NCBI RefSeq assembly: GCF_037190085.1
Contig: NZ_JBBCJO010000001.1
Location: 343,504 to 407,503 of the forward strand
Direction of reading: 5' to 3'
Origin: Gemmatimonas aurantiaca
GTDB lineage: Bacteria > Gemmatimonadota > Gemmatimonadetes > Gemmatimonadales > Gemmatimonadaceae
Length of the DNA stretch: 64,000 nucleotides
Below, in pieces: positions 25,731 to 31,767 of the stretch. Under the pieces are notes generated by a model. That model ran no database searches. It worked only from the letters and a program-made list of their open reading frames with translations, and had not been told where the DNA came from. Every line of letters starts with the position of its first letter. Position 1 is the stretch's first letter. The position numbers were made by a program, and so were the translations under genes.

Positions 25731-26398
25731 AGGGCGATCAACATCGTCCGGCCGATCTGTCCGCTCCGACTTCACGTCGTCTGTTTCTCGTGCGTTCGTC
25801 CGGCGTGGTGGCGGGCATGACGTCGGCCCTCGCGATATCCGCCGGACCGGCGCGTGCGTTGCAGGCGACGCAGGCCGCCCAGGCGGAGATGTCCACGGAT
25901 GCCTACCGTCCGGTGGTGCGTCCGCCCAAGCCGAACGCCACGCCGTCGATGGACGTGAAGCAGGTCGATGCGTTCGAGCGTCAACTGGCCTGTCCGTGCC
26001 CGTGTACGCTCGATGTGTACATGTGCCGCACCACCATGTTCTCGTGCGGCATCTCCCCGCGGGTGCATGGGGACGTGCAGCGGCTCGTCGACGGCGGGTA
26101 CACGGCCGACGAGATCATGGCGGCGATGATGGAGACGTACGGCGATTTCATCCTCATGGCGCCGCGCAAGCAGGGATTCAATCTGCTGGCCTGGTTCGCA
26201 CCGTTCGGCGCGATCGCGTTGGGCGCGATCGCCATCGGGGCGTTGCTGCGCCGCTGGCGTCTCAACGCCGTGCAGGCGGACGCGCGCGTGGCGTCACGGG
26301 CGGCGGCGAACGGTGTGGCGATTGCTGATGCAGAGGACCTTGGCGCCACACCCGAAGAGTTGGCGCGACTACAGGCGGCTCTCCGGGAGGAACGGTGA
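25727..26398 (+). CDS. ccmH: CcmH-like protein with five-cysteine motif and Tat-type signal
   Basis: 223 residues from ATG 25727, overlapping ccmF by ATGA. The N-terminus SRRLFLVRSSGVVAGMTSAL resembles a twin-arginine signal. The CcmH/CcdA-like helical domain is recognisable from DAFERQLACPCPC, then DVQRLVDGGYTADEIMAAM and ETYGDFILMAP, but the LRCxxC redox motif is replaced by Cys89, 91, 93, 100 and 107 (CxCxC-x6-C-x6-C). A C-terminal membrane helix (153-175) matches CcmH topology. In canonical systems CcmH reduces the apocytochrome CxxCH. The cysteine pattern here suggests altered redox chemistry or metal binding; that is inference. Cotranscribed with ccmE, ccmF and the zinc-ribbon gene. Confidence 0.82.
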   Translation: MKGDQHRPADLSAPTSRRLFLVRSSGVVAGMTSALAISAGPARALQATQAAQAEMSTDAYRPVVRPPKPNATPSMDVKQVDAFERQLACPCPCTLDVYMCRTTMFSCGISPRVHGDVQRLVDGGYTADEIMAAMMETYGDFILMAPRKQGFNLLAWFAPFGAIALGAIAIGALLRRWRLNAVQADARVASRAAANGVAIADAEDLGATPEELARLQAALREER

Positions 26399-26970
26399 TG
26401 GCGTTGCCCGAAGGAGCATTGCCGCTGGTCGTGGGAACGGCGTTGGCGCTCGGAGCGCTCACGCTGGTATTGGCGCCGCTGGTTTCCGGCCTGACGGACA
26501 CCGATGCCACGCGTCGACCGAAACCATCCGGAGCGGATGCCGGAACCGATGACGGAAAGTCGTCGTCGGTGGATGCGTTGCGCGAGATCGAATTCGACCG
26601 CGCCACGGGGAAGCTGAGCGACACGGATTACGCCGAGCTCAAGACACGATACACTCGTCTGGCCCTCGAGGAACTCCGTGCGAATGACGCGGCGGAAGCA
26701 ATATCGTCGCGCGTGACGACCGATGGACGCCTCGTGCACGCGATGTCGTCGGCATCGGTCGACCCTTCCGATCCCGTTGAAGCGGCCATTGTGCGGGCTC
26801 GGGCCAACCAAAGGAGCTGCAGCGTATGCGGACCTCGAAGCGAGCCGGATGCGATCTACTGTTCGGACTGCGGACGGTATCTCCCGGGAACGTGCGGCAC
26901 ATGTGGGTCGACCGTGGACGCGCCGGGCGCACGCTTCTGCAGCGGTTGCGGCAACGCGTTGGCGGCGTAA
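26398..26970 (+). CDS. CcmI-like membrane protein with two zinc ribbons
   Basis: 190 residues from ATG 26398, which shares its A with the preceding TGA; GGGAGG lies about seven bases upstream. An N-terminal membrane helix (8-30) is followed by ALREIEFDRATGKLSDTDYAEL (around 60-81, here in two parts of a CcmI-like helical segment). The C-terminus has two four-cysteine clusters: Cys141/144/155/158 and Cys166/169/181/184, each a zinc ribbon. CcmI proteins hold apocytochrome c for heme attachment; zinc ribbons are not part of the classical protein. The last gene of the ccm cluster; ccmABCD and ccmG are not in the window. Confidence 0.72.
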   Translation: MALPEGALPLVVGTALALGALTLVLAPLVSGLTDTDATRRPKPSGADAGTDDGKSSSVDALREIEFDRATGKLSDTDYAELKTRYTRLALEELRANDAAEAISSRVTTDGRLVHAMSSASVDPSDPVEAAIVRARANQRSCSVCGPRSEPDAIYCSDCGRYLPGTCGTCGSTVDAPGARFCSGCGNALAA

Positions 26971-26996
26971 ACCGGGGATACTCCATCGCGGGGCGG

Positions 26997-27818
26997 GTGG
27001 CGGCGGTGTCGCTGCCACTCGGGCTGCTGCTGGATGCCTCCGTTGCGACGGCGGCAACACGCGAAGGTCCCCGCGACCTGCGCCCGGCGGTCCGCGCGTG
27101 CAATGCGCCCGGTGACACGACCACCGAAGTGGGCCGTCTCTGGCAGACTGTGCGTCTGACGCTGCTGGATGCGCGCACGGCCGATGGGCAGTCGGATATC
27201 GATCTGTTCGAACGCACGGTCTCGCGCGATGGCAAGAAGGTGAAGGACGCGAGCTCCCGCAGCACCACGCTGCCGGCGCGTCGTCCGTTCAGCAGCCGTG
27301 CCCCGCAGGACATTCACAAGACCGGCTACATCGTGGAAGACGACCGGGAGAGCGCGTACTATGCGCCCGATGTCGACGTCCTGTTGTCGGACGAGTTCCT
27401 GACCACGCACTGTTTTTCGGTGGAGAAGGGCCCGCGTGATGCCCCACACCTCACAGGTCTCGCATTCAATCCTGAACGTGTCCACGAGGGGATCGCCGAT
27501 ATCGAAGGTGTGTTCTGGGTCGATCGCAATGCGGGTGGCACGACTCGTCTCGAGTTCCGGTACACGGGGGTACCCACGGCGTATCGCAACGCCCGCGTGG
27601 GTGGGGAACTGACGTTCGCCCAGGTCGGCAACAAGCAGTGGTTGCTATCGGGGTGGGAGATCCGGATGCCGCTGGGGGTGGTGAACACCAGGCAGCAAAT
27701 GGCGCACAGTCAGTCGAGGACGCAGAAGCAATACGTCATCGATGAACTCAAGTCGTTCGGCGGAGCGGTGAAGGCGTACACGGATGCCGGCAAGAGTCTG
27801 CCGGTGCCCTCGCGCTGA
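26997..27818 (+). CDS. Secreted protein related to the C-terminal half of carboxypeptidase-regulatory-like proteins, possibly 5'-truncated
   Basis: Start uncertain: GTG 26997 gives VAAVSLPLGLLLDASVATA, a usable signal peptide, and 273 residues; the frame is open further upstream, but that part overlaps the zinc-ribbon gene. The body (GRLWQTVRLTLLDARTADGQ, RTVSRDGKKV, YYAPDVDVLLSDEFLTTHCF, EGVFWVDRNAGGTTRLEFRY) matches the C-terminal region of a secreted family that in related phyla carries an N-terminal carboxypeptidase-like regulatory domain. That domain is missing here. The match is from memory. Either a short paralogue or a remnant. Converges with mutY across a strong hairpin. Confidence 0.55.
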   Translation: MAAVSLPLGLLLDASVATAATREGPRDLRPAVRACNAPGDTTTEVGRLWQTVRLTLLDARTADGQSDIDLFERTVSRDGKKVKDASSRSTTLPARRPFSSRAPQDIHKTGYIVEDDRESAYYAPDVDVLLSDEFLTTHCFSVEKGPRDAPHLTGLAFNPERVHEGIADIEGVFWVDRNAGGTTRLEFRYTGVPTAYRNARVGGELTFAQVGNKQWLLSGWEIRMPLGVVNTRQQMAHSQSRTQKQYVIDELKSFGGAVKAYTDAGKSLPVPSR

Positions 27819-27849
27819 GTCGCGTCCGGACAACGTCGTGCCGTGTCGT

Positions 27850-27882
27850 ACCGCGTGTGCCGTGTTGCAGGGCACACGCGGT
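27850..27882. terminator. Bidirectional hairpin between convergent genes
   Basis: ACCGCGTGTGCC and GGCACACGCGGT form a perfect 12-bp stem around a nine-base loop. It lies between the secreted-protein gene and mutY and touches the mutY stop codon. No T run follows on either strand. Confidence 0.65.
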
Positions 27883-28583
27883 CACTCCTCAACGAATCGC
27901 TCGCGGCTCGCGCAGTCGGCGCGCACCGGACAGGCGCCACATCGGGGAGCGCGGGCCGTGCACACGAGGGCGCCGAGCTCCATGATGGCCTGATTGTGCA
28001 ACCAGGTGGACTTGCCGGTGCGGGGCAGCAGTTGTTCGGCGATCTGCCAGAGGCGTTTGAGTCCGGCGCCTGACTTTGGTGCGACGTCGGGGGCGAAGAC
28101 CCGGTGCAGGACGCGGGCGACGTTGGTGTCCACCAGCGCCGCCCGTTTTTCATAGGCGAACGAGGCCACCGCTCCCGCGGTGTAGGCGCCGATGCCGGGC
28201 AGGGCACGCAGTTGCACCGGATCGCTGGGAATCACGCCGGCGCGTTCCTCGGTCACTTCACGCGCCAGCTTGTGCAGATTGCGGGCGCGTGCGTAGTAAC
28301 CGAGTCCCTCCCACGCCTCGAGCACCCGATGAGGCTTCGCCGATGCGAGCGTCGGAAGATCGGGAAACCGGTCGAGAAATCGCGCGTAGAAGTCGAGCAC
28401 GCGCGAGACCTGCGTCTGCTGGAGCATCAGCTCCGAGATGAGAATGCGATAGGGATCGCGTGTGCGGCGCCATGGGAGATCGCGCGAGTGCCGGCGATAC
28501 CAGCGATGGAGACGCCGCCGGAATGTCGCGGCGGTCTCGGGTGGAATAGATGAAACGGAGCTGGTTGTGTGGCGACGCGGCAT
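27882..28583 (-). CDS. mutY: A/G-specific adenine glycosylase, short form
   Basis: 233 residues from ATG 28583 (MPRRHTTSS); a longer frame would begin inside an inverted repeat and is unlikely. The HhH-GPD glycosylase core is complete: catalytic Glu51 in ELMLQQTQV, helix-hairpin-helix LPGIGAYTAGAVASFAY and catalytic Asp152 (LVDTNVARVLHRVF). The 4Fe-4S cluster cysteines are Cys208, 215, 218 and 224 with the usual C-x6-C-x2-C-x5-C spacing. It removes adenine opposite 8-oxoguanine. The C-terminal NUDIX-like domain that recognises 8-oxoguanine is absent; the protein ends nine residues after the cluster. MutY normally has about 350 residues. Confidence 0.9.
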   Translation of the reverse strand: MPRRHTTSSVSSIPPETAATFRRRLHRWYRRHSRDLPWRRTRDPYRILISELMLQQTQVSRVLDFYARFLDRFPDLPTLASAKPHRVLEAWEGLGYYARARNLHKLAREVTEERAGVIPSDPVQLRALPGIGAYTAGAVASFAYEKRAALVDTNVARVLHRVFAPDVAPKSGAGLKRLWQIAEQLLPRTGKSTWLHNQAIMELGALVCTARAPRCGACPVRADCASRERFVEE

Positions 28584-28624
28584 GGTGCGGCAAGCTAACT
28601 CGGCGACCAACAGCGACCAACGGC

Positions 28625-28789
28625 TTTGCCGCGGATGACACGGATGGGGCGGAAACGACACGGATACAACATGGACAAACAGGCCAAACACAGATGCACC
28701 ACTGAATGATCACATGGTGTGTGATTTCCCGTATTCCATCCGTATTTCATCCGTGTCGTTTCCGCCCCATCCGTGTCATCCGCGGCAAA
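28625..28789. repeat. Perfect 41-bp inverted repeat around an 83-bp centre
   Basis: Bases 28625-28665 are the exact reverse complement of 28749-28789. The arms carry GATGACACGGATG and GAAACGACACGGAT motifs. The 83-bp centre has a small inner hairpin (ATCACA/TGTGAT, about 28709-28724) and extra ATCCGTAT copies. It lies between mutY and the ABC permease gene, which both read leftwards. No T run follows either arm in the direction of transcription, so it is not a classical terminator. The size and perfect terminal repeats recall MITE- or REP-type elements; no transposase is near. Confidence 0.92.
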
Positions 28790-28809
28790 AAAACTCTACC
28801 GTCCCCGTC

Positions 28810-30516
28810 TTACGCCCGCTCGATGCCTTCCAGCCGCCGTCGTGCAAGGACGAGCGGAACCACAGTTCCGGCCACGCACAGGGTGAGCGCCAGCACGAAG
28901 GGGGCAATCATGTCGGTGACACTGAAGGCCCACCCAAAATGCTCCGCTACCACGAATCGCGCCGATGGCCGACCGGTCAGAAACGCGATCGCGCCGATCA
29001 GCACCACGGCCGTCATCATGAACAGCAGCCCGCCGAACGAAGTCGGAATCTGCGCCGCGTTCTCGGTGTCGAAGCGGGGATACCAGGTGCCGTAGCCGAG
29101 GGCCAGTGCCGTCAGTGGGAACACGAGTGCGGCGATGGCCGCGAGTGACACGACATGCACGAAGGGACGCACCCCTAGCATGAGATTGGTGCATCCCACC
29201 AGGACGAGCGCGAGCAGCAGCAGCGGCAGCGCGCCCACCCAGAACTTGGCCCAGAGCAGATCGCGCATCGGCAGCGGACTCGAACGCAGCAGCCACAGAG
29301 CACGCCCTTCGAGGCTCACACTCGGGAAGACGAAACGGGCGGCGATGGACGCCAGCACGAATCCGGCGAGTGCGAGATTGAGGAACGGGATGACGTTGCG
29401 GAGCAGCGTGGTGAGGCCCGCGCCATCGAGCGGCAGATACCGCACGTTGGCCACGTACACCACCAGCAGCACGCCGAGCAATACGAGCTGGGACCACTGC
29501 GTACTGTCGCGCACGAACACCCGGAGTTCCTTGAGCACCAGTTCACGCCGCAGCGGTCCCAATGCCGATAGCATCCGATCCAGCAACGGGCGGGTGCGGT
29601 TGGCGCGGCTGCGCTGGTTGGCGCCTTCCTGCGCCATGCTGTAGGCCCGGCGCCATCCCCGTGCGTAGAGCAGATGACCGATCACCACGAACACGGCGCC
29701 CGTTCCCCACAGCCGGAGCAGGGGTTGCCACGAGGCCTTGCCGCTCAGGTAATGGATGATGGCTTCGCTCACCCATTCACTGGGCATCCAGGGTGAGGAG
29801 GGGGTGTCGAGTGCGGCGACGAACTGCATGAAGTTCGCAAACCCTTCCGGGCGCGCCAGCTGCTCGGGGCGTGCGGCGCGCAGCATCACCACCAGTCCCG
29901 CGATGGCCAGCGCGGCGATCACACTCAGCAGATCGCGTGTGCGTCGGGCCGGAAAGACGTTCACCAGGAGCAGTGTCACGGTCGACCCGAGTGCCGCGGG
30001 AATGAGCAGAAATGGTGTGACGGCCACGAGGGCGAATCCCGCAAACCCGATACCCCCGCCGTATGCCACGCCGTACGCGGCGAGCAGGGGCACCAGCAGC
30101 AGCGCCACCATCCAGCTCGAATGCAGTGTGGTCTCCGCCAGGCGGGCGCGATACAGGGCGCCGGCCCGCACCGGCGCGGCGGCCAGTTGATCGAGATCGC
30201 GGGCGAGAAAGAAATTCGAGAGGGCCGCGATGGTGTTGGACAGCAGCAGAATCGTGCCGAACGACAGCAGGATCATCGCCAGCAGTTTCGACGCCAGCAG
30301 CGTGCCGATGTCCTCGGCGCTGCGGAAATAGCGCAGCAGTTTGAGCGCCAGCGCAAATGCACCTGCCCAGAAGCCGACGCCCAGCGTGCTCACCACCAGC
30401 AGACGACGCAGGTCGCCGTGTTCGTGTCGGCGTGCCCGATGCCGGGTCATCTGCCACTTGGGGTGCAGCAGCGACCACGCGCTGTGTGTGCCGCCGAAGG
30501 TCGTGTCGTCAGGCAT
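28810..30516 (-). CDS. ABC transporter permease
   Basis: 568 residues from ATG 30516 (MPDDTTFGG), which overlaps the stop of the upstream ATPase gene by eight bases. About 12 hydrophobic segments are visible (VSTLGVGFWAGAFALAL, LLAMILLSFGTILLLS, VALLLVPLLAAYGVAY and others to the C-terminus). A basic, charged loop follows the middle segments (around residues 300-340: RGWRRAYSMAQEG). The family resembles large ABC-2-type exporters of unknown substrate. It is a unit with the ATPase upstream. The 41-bp inverted repeat lies downstream. Confidence 0.85.
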   Translation of the reverse strand: MPDDTTFGGTHSAWSLLHPKWQMTRHRARRHEHGDLRRLLVVSTLGVGFWAGAFALALKLLRYFRSAEDIGTLLASKLLAMILLSFGTILLLSNTIAALSNFFLARDLDQLAAAPVRAGALYRARLAETTLHSSWMVALLLVPLLAAYGVAYGGGIGFAGFALVAVTPFLLIPAALGSTVTLLLVNVFPARRTRDLLSVIAALAIAGLVVMLRAARPEQLARPEGFANFMQFVAALDTPSSPWMPSEWVSEAIIHYLSGKASWQPLLRLWGTGAVFVVIGHLLYARGWRRAYSMAQEGANQRSRANRTRPLLDRMLSALGPLRRELVLKELRVFVRDSTQWSQLVLLGVLLVVYVANVRYLPLDGAGLTTLLRNVIPFLNLALAGFVLASIAARFVFPSVSLEGRALWLLRSSPLPMRDLLWAKFWVGALPLLLLALVLVGCTNLMLGVRPFVHVVSLAAIAALVFPLTALALGYGTWYPRFDTENAAQIPTSFGGLLFMMTAVVLIGAIAFLTGRPSARFVVAEHFGWAFSVTDMIAPFVLALTLCVAGTVVPLVLARRRLEGIERA

Positions 30517-31264
30517 CGAGCACGTCCACGAGATCGCGGGCCGCGCCATCACCGGTCAGGCGCAGGAAGATGTCTTCGAGCGCATCGTCACGACCGGAGG
30601 CCTGTTGCAACTCGTGCATGGTCCCGCAGGCCACGAGTTCCCCCCGCTGCATGATGCCGATGCGATCGCACATGCCTTCGGCGATTTCCAGCGTATGGGT
30701 GGACATCATCACCGTATGACCGCGGCGCGTGTATTCGCGGAACAGGTCCTTGAGGATCTTCGACGACTTGGGATCGAGACCCACCATGGGTTCGTCCACC
30801 ACGATGACCTTGGGGCGATGCACGAACGCGCTGGCGATGATGAGCTTCTGCCGCATGCCGTGGCTGTAGCTCTCCACCAGTTCGTTGCGCCACGGTTCGA
30901 GATCGAACAGGGCCAGCAGTTCCTCACCGCGTCGTTCCACGTCCGGCCCCTGCTCGCCATAGAGTCCCGCGGAGAAACGCAGGAACTCGATGCCGGTGAG
31001 TTTTTCGTAGATGAACGGCCGGTCGGGGATGAACCCGAGGGCGCGTTTGGCGGCAATGGGATCGGCGCGCAGGTCGTTGCCGGCGATACGGATGGAGCCG
31101 CCGGTGGGCTGCAGGATGCCGGCAATCATCCGCATGGTGGTGGTCTTGCCGGCTCCGTTGGGGCCGAGAAAGCCGAAGAGCTCTCCGGCGGGCACCACCA
31201 GGTCGAGGGAGCGCACGGCGGTGAAGGAGCCGTACTGCTTGCTGAGCGACGTGATCTCGATCAT
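30509..31264 (-). CDS. ABC transporter ATP-binding protein
   Basis: 251 residues from ATG 31264 (MIEITSLSKQYG). Walker A GPNGAGKT (34-41), signature YSHGMRQKLIIA (variant of LSGGQ), Walker B VIVVDEPMVGLD and the switch histidine in MMSTHTLEIAE. The variant signature is typical of ABC-2-type exporters of this class. It powers the membrane protein encoded directly downstream, with which it overlaps by eight bases. Substrate unknown. Confidence 0.93.
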   Translation of the reverse strand: MIEITSLSKQYGSFTAVRSLDLVVPAGELFGFLGPNGAGKTTTMRMIAGILQPTGGSIRIAGNDLRADPIAAKRALGFIPDRPFIYEKLTGIEFLRFSAGLYGEQGPDVERRGEELLALFDLEPWRNELVESYSHGMRQKLIIASAFVHRPKVIVVDEPMVGLDPKSSKILKDLFREYTRRGHTVMMSTHTLEIAEGMCDRIGIMQRGELVACGTMHELQQASGRDDALEDIFLRLTGDGAARDLVDVLDA

Positions 31265-31290
31265 GCCCGGAGGACGATCACGCATGCCCC

Positions 31291-31653
31291 CTACGCAACT
31301 TCCCCACGGACCCAGTCGAGGTAGGCGGGGAGGCCGTCGCCCGCCGGGAACACGAGGAGCTCCGGCACCTCGTACGGGTGGTGTGATACCATGTGCTCGC
31401 GCAGCAACGGCACCCGGTCGGCCGTGGTTTTGAGCAGCAGGAGGATTTCCGCGTTCTCCTCGATGCGACCTTGCCAGCGGTACAACGATCGCATGCCCGG
31501 CAGCATCGAGACACAGGCCACCAGACGGGCCTCCAGCAGTGCCTGGGCAAACATCCCGGGGTCGCCGTTCGCGGGCCAGGTGGTGAGGGCCAGGACGACC
31601 GGTCTCTCCTGGGACGTGCCGCGGCTGTTGTCGGAAAGCGTGGGGGAATCCAT
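31291..31653 (-). CDS. cutA: Divalent-ion tolerance protein CutA
   Basis: 120 residues. The CutA1 ferredoxin-like fold shows in VVLALTTWPANGDPGMFAQ, ARLVACVSMLPGMRSLYRW, EENAEILLLLKTTADRV and HPYEVPELLVFP. CutA forms a stable trimer; a link to copper tolerance is reported but its molecular role is not settled. It diverges from uvrA, 114 bp away, and lies 26 bp before the ABC ATPase gene, so it may be the first gene of that unit. Confidence 0.93.
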   Translation of the reverse strand: MDSPTLSDNSRGTSQERPVVLALTTWPANGDPGMFAQALLEARLVACVSMLPGMRSLYRWQGRIEENAEILLLLKTTADRVPLLREHMVSHHPYEVPELLVFPAGDGLPAYLDWVRGEVA

Positions 31654-31767
31654 GAGAGCGGCTCGACGGTCGGCGTGGGAAGGGTCGTGCGGCGGCCATG
31701 CGCTGCGGGCCGGCCGTCCGGGTGGCGGGGTTGTTTCCGCCCGGTGGTTCCCGCACCTTCAAAGACT

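Noticed and set aside
23085..25775. Long open frame (896 codons) on the minus strand across ccmE and ccmF
   Set aside because: Shadow of two clear genes; translation is rich in His/Arg/Glu and matches nothing.
26826..26996. ATG 26826 as start of the secreted protein
   Set aside because: It would overlap the zinc-ribbon gene by 145 bases in another frame and adds Arg-rich sequence without a signal peptide.
28584..28691. N-terminal extension of MutY
   Set aside because: It would be translated from the 41-bp inverted repeat and does not resemble MutY; ATG 28583 gives the family start.
31393..31767. Upstream extension of UvrA across cutA
   Set aside because: The extension overlaps cutA on the other strand; the UvrA family start is at ATG 31768.
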